Below are positions 1-12,595 of a DNA stretch of 64,000 bases, piece by piece; the stretch's first letter is position 1; each line of letters opens with the position of its first letter. Position numbers and translations under genes: made by a program. This DNA is from Mikania micrantha (Eukaryota; Streptophyta; Magnoliopsida; Asterales; Asteraceae): assembly GCA_009363875.1 (NCBI GenBank), contig CM018692.1, forward strand, positions 93,090,137-93,154,136, read 5' to 3'. Under the pieces are notes generated by a model. It saw only the letters and a list, made by a program, of their open reading frames with translations. It ran no database searches and was not told the origin of the DNA.

Positions 1-988
1 TCTCACGTTTCATCAACGAATCGAGGTAAATCTAAGAACTTATTCACGGTTTTGTTGTAAATCACGAATATATAGTTTATTGTGGTTATAATCGATCTAA
101 ATCACTTGTAAAACACTTAAACGAGATGATAAGAACACGTAGAAGCCATAGGTAGCCTTGAGGCCGCAGGAAATCGATGTTGATGATGATGAACAGCTCG
201 AGTTGCAGGTCGGCCGAACCTTTAAAGGTGGCCGAACCATTCCTGCTACTGGCCGAACCCCTGAGTGTGGCCGAACCATGGATGTTGCGAACCTACATCA
301 TCATCAGAATAGTTAGAGGGCCACGAACCTGTCTAGACCACCGGACCCTCCTCAGCTGTAACATTTGTGCATTTAGTCATGATAGTGTAAACAATGTTAG
401 AACAGTGTGCGTACATGTTCAGTCAGTCAATGTGAATCATGTGTCATTATGTGCTTGTGTGTTAGAATCTCTATTATTTAACAAGTATGTATTATTTATT
501 TACAGTCGAGTTCACTAGGCAAGAACAGTATTGTGTTATATCGAAACAGTGGTGGGCAGCGAGAGTGAGCCCTATATATATACTGTGTTCGGTATAACAG
601 GATAGTGTTGGTACGTAGTGTTAAGACGAATATTATGACAATTAATTCAACAAGAATCGTAATACGTAAGCGAGACAGAGTATAGTAAGGGTGACGATCC
701 ATAATGATACGAATGTTGAACTTATAATTATGATTAAACGACTTTAAATAATTAATACGATCGGAAAACGTACGCGATTGCGGGTATACACGTAATTGTG
801 AATGTTTAACGATCTGGCAACACACGAAGAGTAAAAATAATTATATTAATTATTTTATATTTTTACAATTTTGAAACTCATCATTTTAATGAGTTTAACA
901 AGTCTTTTATTTTAAAACCGCGTAAAATACGCGTTACGTTCCGGAAACGCGAACCGAGCGACCGAAACGGACCCGAATACCACACGGG

Positions 989-997
989 CTATAAAAG
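989..997 (+). promoter_or_regulatory. TATA box of LTR H
   Basis: CTATAAAAG is followed by a CT-rich stretch with repeated CTCTCT at about 1040-1080, the usual look of a plant start region. Transcription would begin near 1020. The following leader (1080-1215) carries the conserved GAAAGTACAA element near 1172-1181 and ends in a donor-like GAG|GT at 1215. Confidence 0.6.
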
Positions 998-1394
998 CTC
1001 TAAAGATGGTGATTTTCTCATTTAATACCTCAACAACCATTTCTCTCTCTAAAAATCCCGTAAACCCTCTCTCTCTCTAGAAAACCGAACTTCAAACGCG
1101 CGTATCTTCTTCGTTTCTCGACGGATTTTGGTGTTCTTGGTGTCCACGCGTAGCTCTCGACATCCTCTACACGAAAGTACAAGAAATCAGTGGATTTGTC
1201 CAGCCAAAAACGAGGTATTGAAGCTTGAATAATCACGGGATTAGGGTTTTCAGTCGTGGGCTTGTTTAAACCGATACTTAGCCGGTTCTAGCAAACCACA
1301 TCCATTTTCGAGACCATAGAAACCTTCTCTGATGCTTGTTTAGCTTAGATCGAGGTCTGGATACAAGTGATCGACGATGGTGATGATGATGGTA

Positions 1395-1930
1395 ACAGGT
1401 TCGGCGGCCAAACCTTCATTCACAGCCGGCCGAACCCTAATGAGTCTCCACGAACCTGCATGGTTCGTCAACCTTCTGCCGAACCCTTAGGGGGGGGATC
1501 TCACGAACCTGTGCCGAATCATCAAGCCATCACGAACCTTCTCGAGCCATCACCGAACCTTGTGTGCGCCGAACCAGCAACAACTCGGCGAACCATCATC
1601 AGCCGAAGTCTCCATGAAGCGAACCCTAGTTGTCCGAACCTTCTTGCATCCCACGAACCTTCTTTAGTCACGAACCCTAAGGGATGCAACGAACCTTCAA
1701 GCAGATGAACATCTATGCGAACCCTCATCCATTTGAGCTGAACATTATGGAAACCCCGAGCCTTCACCGAACCATTGGAAGTCACCAACGAACCCTGCAT
1801 GGTTCGCTGGTCACGTAACGAACCTGTGTTTTCACAAGGGGACCCAACCTATGGGAACATCTTGACCGAACCTTGTTGAAATTCCTAAGACCCACGAACC
1901 TAGGCTCTTGAACCTAGAAGGTTCGCTGCC
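1395..1930 (+). repeat. Irregular CCGAACC/ACGAACC motif array in LTR H
   Basis: The core CGAACC recurs dozens of times at irregular 10-30 bp spacing, often as GCCGAACC or ACGAACC, with otherwise unrelated DNA between copies. It is not a simple tandem repeat. It lies between the leader donor-like site at 1215 and the exon-like block at 2678. Related arrays sit at the same relative place in LTRs I, C, A and D. Confidence 0.8.
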
Positions 1931-2677
1931 TAAGGTGGCATCTCACATTCCCTTCGGCCCAACCTCAATCTACTCAGCCCAATTCCATTAGTAAAAGGCC
2001 CATAGGGTGAGACAAGCCCAAGGGAGTTAAGTTGGTTCATTAGACCTTCAATTGGCCCAATAACAACTTGGAACTTTACATGGCTTACATAAGCATTGGT
2101 TGGTCCAACTCAAATCCTTTAGGCTCAATCCAAACTCATTAGGCCCACTAATATTGTAATCGGTTTGATATTGTCTTTGGCATGTTACAAAGCCTATATA
2201 CAAGTTATTGGGCCAACATCACATTCACTTGGCCCAATATCATATTCAATTGGCCCATTAGTAACCTAAGTGGCCCATGGACCTCCATTTAAGCCTATTA
2301 TCATAATTATGGGCTTAAGGCCCATTGTAGGCCGCAACTCAAAGCGATTGTAATTTGATCTTAGTTTGGTTTAAGTTGCAACTTAACTAATAATGGGATC
2401 AAGTCACAATCTCAAGAACTTAAACAATTGGAACATCTTTTCATAAGTCATGTTAATCAATGGTTATCAAATCCTAGAACAATTATCATTTTATGCATAA
2501 GATTTATGCACAATGGAACATTTCATATTCGTTTCTTGGACCCATGATCAATCAAGTGATTCAAATCATAACTTTCAAGTTTCACAACAATCAAATCATG
2601 AGAACACAAGTCAATCAATGAATCAAAGTCTATACAATTATAAATCCTATATCTTATGTATGATTACAATGTTATAG

Positions 2678-2741
2678 GAATCAATTAGAAGTCCTGTTTG
2701 CTACTTGCTATCTGTTTTAGTTCAGAGTCTACTGCAGACAG
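2678..2741 (+). other. Predicted internal LTR exon of H
   Basis: A 64 nt block preceded by TTATAG and followed by the donor-like ACAG|GTGAGAAC and a CCCCTC run. The matching acceptor-like TTTCAG is at 3757-3762, with GTTGAC (branch-point-like) about 22 nt upstream. The predicted second intron is 2742-3762. Splicing is inferred from cross-LTR conservation only. Confidence 0.4.
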
Positions 2742-3065
2742 GTGAGAACTTTAGCCCCTCTTTTACTGTTTTATAACTGTTTTGGGGTGGAACACGTGAT
2801 CAAAACAATCGTTTACAATCATATTTCATTACACAAGGTGTGTGTATGCTTATAAACATTATGGATTCATTGTACGAATCCTAGGAATTCATCAACTGTT
2901 TTAAAGGAATTATCAATTACTAAACTCTTTTCACTAAAAAGGTTTTATAAGGGATCTTTGAACTGTTTTGTAACAGATTTACTCAAATGTATTTATGAAG
3001 GATAAACACTTTTAAATAAATGATTTTATAAACTCTTTTGTTATAAACCTTGTTGTTACACAAGG

Positions 3066-3232
3066 TCACTATTTTATGGTATTCAAATCAAGTGGTTCAC
3101 ATCATGGTATTCAAATCAAGTGGTTCACAACATGGTATTCAAATCAAGTGGTTCAAAACATGGTATTCAAATCAAGTGGTTCACATCATGGTATTCAAAT
3201 CAAGTGGTTCATTTCATGGTATTCAAAACAAA
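3066..3232 (+). repeat. 28 bp minisatellite in LTR H
   Basis: About six head-to-tail copies of a 28 bp unit beginning ATGGTATTCAAATCAAGTGG. Copies differ mainly in the last few bases (ACATC, ACAAC, AAAAC, ATTTC). It lies inside the predicted second LTR intron. The open frame across it is a by-product of 28 bp repetition, not a gene. Confidence 0.9.
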
Positions 3233-4139
3233 GGATTTAATTCGTGGAATTAAATCTAGGTTTTCAATTCATGTTATCAAATAAGGCATTAACACATCCG
3301 GTTAAAGTAAGATTCAGAAACATGGTGTCTATTGTTGTAAACAAACTTGTAAAAGCATCAAGTATCATTTTCATTAGCGTTAGTACTGGGTGATCACAAC
3401 AAGGGAAAGCGGACACACACATTGGGGCAGGCCGATTGCTGCAGTTAGCTTTTAAATTTGTTTTATAAACTAACTGCAGATTTCGGTTACATATGGTTTT
3501 ATCAAAACTGTTGACACATTATCTAACTCCAAACGTGGTTTGGGACTTGATAGTATATGTTGACTCTCGTGCAAACAGTGATTGGACTGTTTACACTCAT
3601 TTTTTTTCTTGATGTTAGTTTGGGTTGCAGCTCATCCGTGTGAATCTTATGATGCTTTAACTTACCTATGCCTTATATCAGATACTCATGTTTACAAATG
3701 TTTAAACCTATTGTTCTCACCAACTACGTCTGTAGTTGACAGTTACTTTTCACGTGTTTCAGGTAATCAGGTTTAAGACATTCTCAGAGACAACTAAGGA
3801 GACCATACTAAGATAGAACAAGATGAAGAAACATGCTAGGATGGATTAGAAACACACTAAATCCTAATTGTTTACTTGTCTTGTTTGAAGTCTTATTTTG
3901 TAAACTATATTTTGGGTATGTAGTTGTCTTTCTTTTGGTAGATAGATTGTCTGTAACTAAACAACTGTCTAAACATTATGAAATGTAGTAATCCATTGTG
4001 GTTGTTCTTATTCAATACTTGTGCATGATTCAACTGTTCATACGTCACCGCGCCGTGGATTCCGCACGCGGCGCAGGGGTGTGACATCAGCCTTGGCAAA
4101 CCTATTGCATCACGTGGTCAGCCTTACTGGTGGAGCTTG

Positions 4140-4520
4140 AGGTTGGCCGAACCTCACATGTCCTGCATGGGCCGAACCTCCAAGGTGACGAACCCATGAC
4201 TAAAGGGTTCGTGGGACTGGGTTGCAGGTCAACAAACCTAAGGGTTCGTGGATAGCATGAAACGAACCATGAAAGCCGAACCTTGTTAGCAAACATAGGG
4301 TTTCCATCTAAACTTGGCCGAGCCTTGGCTTTCACGCGAACCCTTGCCACGAACCATAATGCAACGAACCATTTTATATCCTTGGGTGGACCTTATGAAA
4401 CCGGGATCACATGGGAGGGACGAACCCAGCCGAACCCTTCTTTACTTGCTAGCCGAACCATGGTCTAAGGGGTGGCCGAACCCTAACCCCATTCGGACGA
4501 ACCTACATCAGGTAGGCTAG
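4140..4520 (+). repeat. CCGAACC motif array in LTR I
   Basis: Continuation of the array at 210-350 that was split by H. It shows repeated GCCGAACC and ACGAACC with irregular spacing. The short overlapping + strand frames here (for example 4314-4520) are rich in AEPWLSREPL-like runs because of the motif and should not be taken as genes. Confidence 0.75.
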
Positions 4521-5058
4521 AAGGTTCGCTGCCCCATGTGGTAAACGACTTAGTCTTTTTTGATTAGGAGGTTAAGGATATACACAAGGGACTTGATTAT
4601 ATATATATATGCATACATGTTCATACATGCATGAGGAATTAAAATTTTATCATTTCCTTAATGACATGATGATTAAATTATGGGAATGAACCAAGCATCA
4701 TCTTTTGTTAAACTAAAAATAAGCATTTTGATATCAACTAGAATGATGTAAACAATTTAATTAATCATGCATATATGTGGGGATGTGTGTATGATAAAAG
4801 TTGACAACTTTTAAACATACACACCCATGAGAATACATCAAGGATATTACAACTAATTATCATGGTTAAAAGGTTAGAACGAACAAGTAGAATTACATTA
4901 ATATGACGAGCATCCAAGAAACCTTAGTTGTTACATTATACATTGATTTAAATAAATTAAGTTAATGAAATACTTACAAGTGTAAAGTAAACATTTATGG
5001 TCACTAAATTAAGACAAAACGCATATACTTATAAAAATGGGACACACAATAATTACAG

Positions 5059-5123
5059 GTGATTGAATTGAGTTATATACGCGAGCGCACATTATAAGAG
5101 AACACTGATTCTAAGGACTTCAG
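5059..5123 (+). other. Predicted internal LTR exon of I
   Basis: A 65 nt block between TTACAG (acceptor-like, ends 5058) and CAG|GTGAGTTC (donor-like, GT at 5124). It contains GCGAGCGCAC, resembling the GAGYGYGCAT core of the same block in D, G, A and C. The following interval to the acceptor-like TTTCAG at 5924-5929 is 806 nt. Confidence 0.45.
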
Positions 5124-5314
5124 GTGAGTTCTCATAACCTCCTTTTCTTTAAACTGTTTTGTTTTAAAAACTCGGAGGTGAAACATGTATACCGAATTAA
5201 TTATTATCTTAATAACACAAGGTTAATACCTGTTTATCAATATGATATTCACATTGAAATTATCATTATTTATGGATTATCTCTTACATTTATATATATC
5301 CGTGTAAACATTGT

Positions 5315-5560
5315 CATTGACTTCGGTCAATAACAACGATTACATGTATTGCCACAAACTCCGTGAATCATTGCTTTTAACTTCGGTTAATTGCTTTGAT
5401 ATCATGTATTGTCACGTGGATGTTGTCCACTCCGTGAATCATCGCCTTTAACTTCGGTGAATTGCTTTGACTTCATGTATAGCCACGTGGTTAGCTACCA
5501 CTCCATGGATCATGTTTTTAACTTATGTTAATTACATAATGATCATGTATAGTCACGAAC
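5315..5560 (+). repeat. Degenerate ~70-75 bp tandem repeat in LTR I
   Basis: About three copies of a unit containing CATGTATTGTCACGTGG, CTCCGTGAATCAT and TTTAACTTCGGTTAATTGC. The last copy is decayed. It lies within the predicted second LTR intron of I. Confidence 0.75.
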
Positions 5561-6221
5561 ATTATTTGAGAATATTGATGTTGGGATTGGTTGATTTGTT
5601 TGTGGTTTGAATATCTATGATTGATTAAGATTATCTATTACTGAATTTTATTATTTATGATTGACTATGACTGATTGGATATGTGATTATGTGTTTGTGT
5701 ATGTGTTTGATTGTTGAGTTTGGAGATTGGTTGGATTATCTCATTCAGGTATTCTGGTGGAATTTCTCAGAAAATCATAAGCATTTATACTCGTTTTATC
5801 TAAACCTTTTATAAAACCATTTTTAAACTTAAACTTTTAAATTCAGTTTATAAAACCTTTTAAGTATAAAAACTTATGATTACTCACCAACTACTTTGTA
5901 GTTGACCCTTGATTTCTTACATGTTTCAGGTGATGAAGCTAAGTATGATGAAGAGGATGAATTCTCATTTTTGGACATCATCACATAGGATTCTTGGACT
6001 TAGCTAATTAACTAAATTTCTGGCGATTAAAGTTTAGTTAGTTTAGCTAAATCTTTTGTGTATTTGATGTATTTAATTCATGATGAACATGATTTTCGTG
6101 TAAACATTTATTTGGTTTGATTGATATGTGATGATATATATTTAGATGCCCACGAGCTTTTGAACAATCTACACATCCCTCGTGGCATCCCGACGTTTCC
6201 GCCATCGGTCGGGGTGTTACA

Positions 6222-7085
6222 ATTATGTCTGACAGAGATAGTCGATTTACGTCACGATTTTGGCAAACTCTTCAGAATGCTCTGGGCACACAAATCAATA
6301 TGAGCACAGCTTATCATCCACAAACGGACGGGCAGACTAAACGAACGAATCAAACTCTTGAAGATATGCTCAGAAGCTGTGTGATTGATTTTGGAGGTAA
6401 CTGGGATATTCATCTTTCACTTGTTGAATTCTCATATAATAACATCTACCATACCAATATTCAATATGCTCCATTTGAAGCACTTTATGGACGCAAGTGT
6501 TGATCACCTATCTGTTGGTCAGAGGTAGGTGAAAGTTAGATCATAGGCCCAGAATTGATTCAAGAAACAACTGATAAGATCGCACTCATTCAGGAATGAA
6601 TTAAAGCTGCTCGCGATCATCAAAGGAGTTATCCTGATAATCATCGTAGACCTTTATAATTCCAAATAGGTGATCAAGTAATGTTGAAAGTTTCACCTTG
6701 GAAGGGCATTTTCAGATTTGGAAAGAGAGGTAAGCTTTCACCAAGATTTGTAGGGCCATTCAAAATTCTTGAACGAACTGGATCAGTAGCCTACAGACTT
6801 GAGTTACCTCTTGAACTCAGTAATATTCATGATGTCTTTCATGTATCACATCTGAAAAAGTACCTAGCTGACGAATCATTGATCATACCTCTCGAAGAGA
6901 TTCAAATTGATGAAAAAATTCAGTTTAGAGAAGAACCAGTAGAGGTGATGGATCGAGAAATAAAAGCGTAGATACGTAGTCGCATACCAATTGTCAAGGT
7001 GCGATGGAACACACAACGTGGACCTGAGTACACGTGGGAACAAGAAGATTGGATGAAAACTAAATATCCACATCTATTCTCATAA
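6222..7085 (+). pseudogene. pol: Ty3/gypsy integrase C-terminal half (element E), broken
   Basis: One continuous frame from 6222 to the stop at 7083-7085. It encodes the middle and C-terminal parts of a gypsy integrase: the second catalytic Asp in SDRDSRFTSRFW, then the STAYHPQTDGQ motif with the catalytic region, FSYNN, the GPF motif (PRFVGPFKILERTG), HVSHLKKYL, and a C-terminal TWEQEDWMKTKYPHLF of chromovirus type. The upstream part of pol is missing because LTR I inserted at 6221. In-frame stops occur at 6501-6503, near 6538 and 6597, near 6657 and at 6969-6971; several are TGA or TAG at positions where relatives have Arg or Gln. Non-functional. PPT and 3' LTR follow directly. Confidence 0.9.
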
Positions 7086-7117
7086 AATATTGTCATCAAG
7101 TAAGTCTTCACTGAATT

Positions 7118-7150
7118 TTGGGACGAAATTTCTCTAACAGGAGGAGACTG
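7118..7150 (+). promoter_or_regulatory. Polypurine tract region of element E
   Basis: TTTTGGGACGAAATTTCTC followed by AACAGGAGGAGAC lies directly before the 3' LTR. The same GGACGAAATT...GGGAGAC pattern precedes the 3' LTRs of A, K and B, so it marks plus-strand priming in all four. Confidence 0.75.
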
Positions 7151-9218
7151 TGTCAATTGCAGTTGAGAATTACGTCATCGATGACATGAGCACATGTGTT
7201 CATTCTAGAAATCCACGTCGATCTGACGATTGTAATTATTACAGGTTGATAGTATGCGAGAAATGGTGAACATGGGCGAAAACCGTGCGCGAAACGGAGT
7301 TACGGATTGTCTGGAATAGCAAAACAAAGAAAATCCAAAAATTTGAAAAAATCTGGAAGCTTAGCCCCCTCCGCGCGCTACGCCCCATCCCAAGGTTCCA
7401 CTTGGGGCGATGTGCCTGGCTTGGTAAATCGGCAAAAATGGATTTAAACGTTCAGAATGCATCCAGAAGCTTACTTCTTTCTTCTTCTCGAAGTTTTTTC
7501 ACTTCCAGACGCACAAATCTTCATTTTATCATCCCAAACTCAATTCTAAAGGTTTTTAAACATCCCAATTGCGCTAAGGAACATTTCTGCAAGCCCTGAT
7601 CGTCGTTTTACGCTCAGAAATCCGTCAAATCAGGTAATGGTTTGTTTTAACCTTCTAGCTTGATAATGATTGATTAGATCTTGATTTTGAACGTAATGAG
7701 ATAGTTAGGATTGTTGATTATTGCCTAGATGATGGCTAGTATTGATTATAAACGAAGAACACGATGTTTTAACGGGTAAATCCTTGTTTTGATCCGTTGT
7801 AATGCCCGGTTTGCATGAAATCATAACTATGATTAAAATGGTTTAAACCATTTGATTGTGACAATGTAGGATATTAGTTTGGTTAATCTTTGAAATGCAA
7901 GGTTAAATCCATGTGTTTCAAACTAATCACAATCATTAACATACTCATTGGAACGATTATCTGATGTTTATGATAACAGTCAGATTAGTATGTTAAACAT
8001 GTTATTAAACCTATTCTAATGCTACATTGTGATATTTCATGATATTTGGGTAGTCAATGACAAGGATTGATCATTCTTAAGCCATTAATCTGCCTAGGAA
8101 CTGTTTTAGCAATATAATCAACAACATTAACTATTTAGTTAATCTGAGATTATTCTGATTAATCAAGTGTGTCATCAACCTTGTATTAGGAACCTAATTC
8201 AGTGTAGGTTCCTACATTATCATACATTGTATGATATAACATTAAATTAACTAAATATATACTTAACATCAGTTTGATGACTATTAAGGCAATGTCTTTG
8301 ACATTGAACGTTCAGAAAGATCTAATCAGTAAGTTAAAACATAAATAACACATTAAATAAAATCAAATGCATAAATTAGCTACCACTACTATTCTGCGTG
8401 TGATCGTACCACTCTCCTGACTTCAGGTGAGTTTCGTACAACCCCTTTTCTTTTTAATGTTTTATAAAATTGGGGTCTTATTATTCTTGAACATGTGATA
8501 TGTATCAATGTTATCTGCGTGATTTCATGTGATTGTTGAGAACTTGTGGATTTCATGGGATTTTTCCTGGAGAACATAACACTATCACAGAACTTAAAAG
8601 TCCTCATTTTTGAACTGTATCTAGTGAACCCATGTGTGGCCGAACAGGAAACAATGATAGTACTATCGACTGACAACCCATTTGCTTGGAGCTGCAACTC
8701 CCCTTGCTGTCAATGTTTGTTACGTGTTTTTAGAACTTCTTAATGTGGTGATAGACATTAAGACAATGAGGCATTAAGAAGTTACCGACGGGTAGTATCT
8801 TATAGAACAAGAACAGAACGTCCGAAAGGAACTAGATACGGGTCCCATGGTTATCTTGAACTGAACATTTTGAGAACTTGTATATCATATCATATTGTTG
8901 AACATGAACGATAGGAACTCACCAGCTTTGTGCTGACGTTTTAAATCTAAACCGTTTTGCAGGGAGACATTGAATGCCGGGTGAGGATGTGCCTTATATA
9001 TAATTGTAATTAAATAAGTTAGTCATGTGATAAACTTAGTTCGTAAACTGTACTGTTGATTGTAATGACGATCCTTGTAACATATTTACTTTAAGTTAAT
9101 CTGTGGGCTACGATATCGGATCAAGTAAGTCACACCTCATCTCTGAGACATCACCACTATGCTTCCGCAATCTTCTCAGTGACATCATCAACAGGTGGCG
9201 AGAGGTGGGGGTGTGACA
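7151..9218 (+). mobile_element. 3' LTR of element E (2.07 kb)
   Basis: Starts TGTCAATTGCAG after the PPT (a start two bases earlier is possible) and ends GGTGGGGGTGTGACA. It contains a donor-like CAG|GTAATGG at 7634, a donor-like TTCAG|GTGAGTTTC at 8427, an acceptor-like TTTTGCAG ending 8962 with CTGAC 25 nt upstream, and GCTTCCGCAA at 9162-9171. The next bases (9219 onward) are the 5'-truncated LTR D, so E probably inserted into D, with its own left part outside the window. Confidence 0.8.
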
Positions 9219-9430
9219 GTACTATTGTCATTTGATGATTCAATACAAATCTATTATACATCTATTTCAGAAACATATTGTGAATCTATGGTTTAAGAGT
9301 CAAAATCAGGTCTGACAATACAAGGTGTGATGTGCAAGTTAGTTAGGATGTTATTATGTATGAACGTATGGGAGTTTGTACAGAACAAAACAATAACGGA
9401 CGTCGTTGCGTGAATATTAAACTGACGGAG

Positions 9431-9460
9431 TATTCGTGAGGGTGACGATTAGCACGAATA
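9431..9460 (+). promoter_or_regulatory. Dyad with GGTGACGAT core (LTR D)
   Basis: Arms TATTCGTG (9431-9438) and CACGAATA (9453-9460) are perfect inverted repeats around AGGGTGACGATTAG. Equivalent elements with different but still paired arms occur in A and C. A second, weaker core, GGGTGACGATCCG, follows near 9541. Position is upstream of the CT-rich leader, so either a protein-binding dyad or an RNA hairpin is possible. Confidence 0.6.
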
Positions 9461-9899
9461 TATCTGTAAGTTTAAAGTTCTGAATGATGTCCAATAATTT
9501 GAAAATCAAGTCGGAAAGTACAGTGTTGTCGTGTTCATACGGGTGACGATCCGAACGAATACGCGCGAAAACTGTACGATTCGATTAAACAGTTAAATTA
9601 AACGATTTTAGAAATTTAAAATAAATAAAAGATAATTAGTTAATTTATTAGGAATTACCACCTAATTTAAATTGATAAATTCTACTTTTAAAACCGTAAC
9701 GTTTCGTTACGAAAAAGACGGAGAATCGACGTTTCTATGAGAAACCGAACGAACCCGAATGCACCAGAACGTTTAAGATGTTTAAATTGCAATTAATGCC
9801 CATTACTGCCCTCACCAACCCACCCTCTCACTAGAAATCTCGTCTCTCTCTCTACTTTCTTTCACTAGAACTTCAAAACCCTAAAACCTTCATTCCTTC

Positions 9900-9992
9900 A
9901 CCAAATCAAGTGATTTTGGTGTCAAAACGACGCAATAACATGTAGATCGTGAAAGTACAAAGAATCTGGCTTGGAACCGACGAAATCGAGGT
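9900..9992 (+). promoter_or_regulatory. Conserved LTR leader segment (D)
   Basis: TTTTGGTGTCAAAACGA, then GATCGTGAAAGTACAA and ATCTGGCTTGGAACC, ending at donor-like CGAG|GTAAAAATG (GT at 9991). The same order of words is found on the minus strand in A (35451-35525 and 44111-44190) and C (33951-34030), and on the plus strand in H (1125-1216). Strongest block of cross-family conservation outside the LTR ends. Confidence 0.6.
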
Positions 9993-10189
9993 AAAAATGA
10001 GTTGAAACGACCAGTTTTTAGGGTTTTTCCCGCTTTTCGATCATCCGGCTTGTCCAACCAATTCCCAATCACCAAGACCTATTGGAATTGCATGAAATCA
10101 ACCTTGAGTGATGTAGGAACCCATGGAACACCTTGACTTGGCCACATCTTGAAAATGGTAACTTGAAGGTGCTTGGCAGCATTACAGGC

Positions 10190-10610
10190 GAATGAGCATG
10201 AGCTGTACAGGTCGGGCGAATGGCCATGGGCCGAATGACCCACTCACTCGGCCGGGTCTTAACACGAATGGACAGAGGGACGAAGGAAGCTGCTGCATGA
10301 ATGAAAATACTTTCCATGCCTTTCTCATTCGGATCCCCATGTTTCATTCGCCTGTCAAGTATAAAACGAATGAGATCCATTCGCATGGCATCCACGTTCG
10401 TGTGAATTCATTCGTGTGAGCCACGTTTGGAGTCTTCATTCGTATCACCCTCCTCATTCGCATGAGCATCACAACCGAATGAAGAACAAATTGGGTGATC
10501 CATTCGTGGATTTCCATTCGTGGGACCATGCTCCCTTCGCGCGAACCATGAAGTCCAGGCATGAGAATGATGTTCATTCGTATTTCGGTTTCATTTGCCA
10601 AGGAATAATA
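10190..10610 (+). repeat. CGAATG/CATTCG motif array in LTR D
   Basis: The hexamer CGAATG or its complement CATTCG recurs many times with irregular spacing, in both orientations (for example CATTCGCATG, CATTCGTGTG). It holds the same place as the CGAACC arrays of I, H and C but with a changed core. Overlapping frames on both strands here are motif artefacts. Confidence 0.75.
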
Positions 10611-11448
10611 AGATAATGAGCTAGGCTATATAACGAATTCACAACAAGAAAAGGGGTATGTTGATCGATGTTATGATCATCAAACATAGAAGATTCAACA
10701 CCCAAGCTTTCTAAACCATTACAAAACATGAAATCACATGTGTTAACAAACAAATAGGAGGCTTGTTAAATAGTTATGGGGTGCAAACGAACCAAAGAAC
10801 TAAGTGAGATCAAAGGGGTTTAACGAACCAACTATGCATGAGGTTTAATGGCCTTATGTGTCGACACCCCACACTTAGTGAATTCACTACATGGTTAACG
10901 AACTAACGATACTCGAGTTGAATAATTCTAGTTGATAACGAACTCAAGGGTGAACAATATTAAGGATGTTAACAAGATACTATTAAAGAACTTGGTGAGT
11001 AATCAAGTTAGATTAACTCAAGTTCTAACACGTATAACTTGTGCTTTTCGTAAAGAAAATTTTATTTATTAAAAGATAATGATTTATAACATTTAGCCAT
11101 ACTTTTACAAAGATCAACATAAATTGTTTTATTAAAGTATGAGGGAGTAATTTAAAGAGCTGATCAAAATAAATATAACGTTTTGTACTTTAATTAAGGT
11201 TTTAGCACATGAGGATTTTATCTAAATAATTATATCTTTATATGTTATAAACCTTATGTGAATAAGGTCAAGTCTTAAATGGAACAAGGGATGATGGGTC
11301 AAATAGAGTATGTAACACAGATAATTAGAGAAAATCATAGAAACTCACTAGTAGGTCTTAGGACACATAGTTGCACACCGAGACCTAAACCTTATATAAA
11401 TTAACTATAAAATACTTATAGCATTCGAATCGTAATAAATCAACTCAG

Positions 11449-11519
11449 GTGCTGAAGATACATAGTCTACAATCAACGAGTGCGCATATGTTTTGCGATT
11501 CAATTGCATAGCAACACAG
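11449..11519 (+). other. Predicted internal LTR exon of D
   Basis: A 71 nt block from acceptor-like ACTCAG|GTGCTGAAGATAC to donor-like CAACACAG|GTGAGTTC, containing GAGTGCGCAT. It aligns with the blocks of G (70 nt) and A (69 nt). The downstream acceptor lies at 45072-45074, beyond the insertion of A. Confidence 0.55.
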
Positions 11520-11769
11520 GTGAGTTCATAGCCCCTCTTCCAAACATTTTTATTTTATAAACGCGGGGCTGAGAAGCATGTGTAAATTATTCTCTTTGGA
11601 TTATATTTTACTTAAATGCTTTTAATTTCTATGTGTCTTGGTATGTATAAATGATTATCCTAGATCATGTCTAGGTAAAATTTTTATGCAGGTCTTACTA
11701 AGCTTATCTAGTTCTGATATAAGTGGATATTTGAATTAAACTAAACATTTCAATGAGTAAAATGAAGCT

Positions 11770-12425
11770 ATTTTGACAAAACAAGTGCGTGAGTTCAACG
11801 AATCAAACAAAACAATTTTTACGAAACTAATATTTGATGTTCAACGAACCAAGTGTTTGATGATCAACGAATCAAGAGTACATTTGTTCAGCGAATCTAG
11901 TATTCAATGATCAATGAATCAAGTACATCTTGCAACGAAACTAGACGAATCAATTAATCATTTTCAGGGGAAAATCTAGGAAATATCAAAGATAGCATAT
12001 GCCAACGAAACTATACGAAACAAGGGACGAATCGAGATGAAACAAGTACGAAACAAAAATCCTACATTTCAAGAAGTCCTAGCTAGACCGTTTGATTTGT
12101 AGGTCATATGTTTGATGATATTTACAGAATCCCCTAACCTCTAAGAACCTTTGATTGAAAGACTAGTCTACTCGAGTTGACCAAGGCCCAATCATTAGGA
12201 CTTAGCTTTTAATTAAATGTTTATTTATTAATTTATTTAAGCATTTCAAATTAGCAAATTCCACATATTCCCACAGTTGCTATGGTTGGGTTGTGTGTGT
12301 CGAGGGGACTAACGTAACAAATGTTTTGACGAATCTAAAGAATCAAGTGTTTTGAAAAAACTAACGAATCAAGTGTTTTGACGAAACTAACGAATCATGC
12401 GTGCTGACGAATCTTACGAAACAAG
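11770..12425 (+). repeat. Degenerate ACGAATCAAGTGTTTTG repeats in LTR D
   Basis: Two clusters (about 11790-12050 and 12310-12425) of a short word, ACGAATCAAGTGTTTTG or ACGAAACTA, at irregular spacing. It lies in the interval between the exon-like block and the acceptor, as the minisatellites of other LTRs do. Confidence 0.6.
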
Positions 12426-12590
12426 TGTGATGATGGTTGAGGGCGAAATGCTTAACTATCACTAACAACAATATGTTATGCGGTTGGGTATGTGGTGGGC
12501 TGGCGGCAGGGCTGGTGGTAAGCTTGACCCTACGTATTCCCTATATAAGCATACTTGGCCGGATAGCATAGGTGGTTATTGGTGAGTTTA

Positions 12591-12595
12591 AGGTT
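12591..12595 (+). repeat. Left target-site duplication of element A (AGGTT)
   Basis: AGGTT abuts TGTCACACC of A. The partner copy is at 44972-44976, right after GATGTTACA. The pair defines A as one insertion spanning 32 kb despite the nested elements within it. Confidence 0.95.

Larger units (their letters stand above)
357..4086 (+). mobile_element. Solo LTR H (3730 bp) with TSD TCAGC
   Basis: Starts TGTAACATTTGTG and ends GGGGTGTGACA. It is flanked by the direct repeat TCAGC at 352-356 and 4087-4091, the 5 bp duplication typical of Ty3/gypsy integration. No internal domain, PBS or PPT is present, so this is a solo LTR left by LTR-LTR recombination. Inside it are a TATA box, a CT-rich leader, a CCGAAC motif array, an exon-like block, a 28 bp minisatellite and a terminal TTCCGC. 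Confidence 0.92.
1..6221 (+). mobile_element. LTR I, interrupted by solo LTR H; left end outside window
   Basis: Long LTR in + orientation. It occupies 1-356 and 4092-6221, with H between. The join is proved by the TCAGC duplication around H and by CCGAAC-motif sequence on both sides. It ends in GGGGTGTTACA at 6221, immediately followed by integrase codons of element E, so it inserted into E's pol gene. Its left end is outside the window, so I cannot tell a solo LTR from a 3' LTR. A leader fragment ends in a donor-like GT at 26-27, an exon-like block lies at 5059-5123, an acceptor-like CAG at 5927-5929 and TTCCGC at 6197-6202. No coding capacity. Confidence 0.8.

Noticed and set aside
3050..3253. 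Repetitive 67-codon frame
   Set aside because: Produced by the 28 bp minisatellite; the copies shift frame relative to one another.
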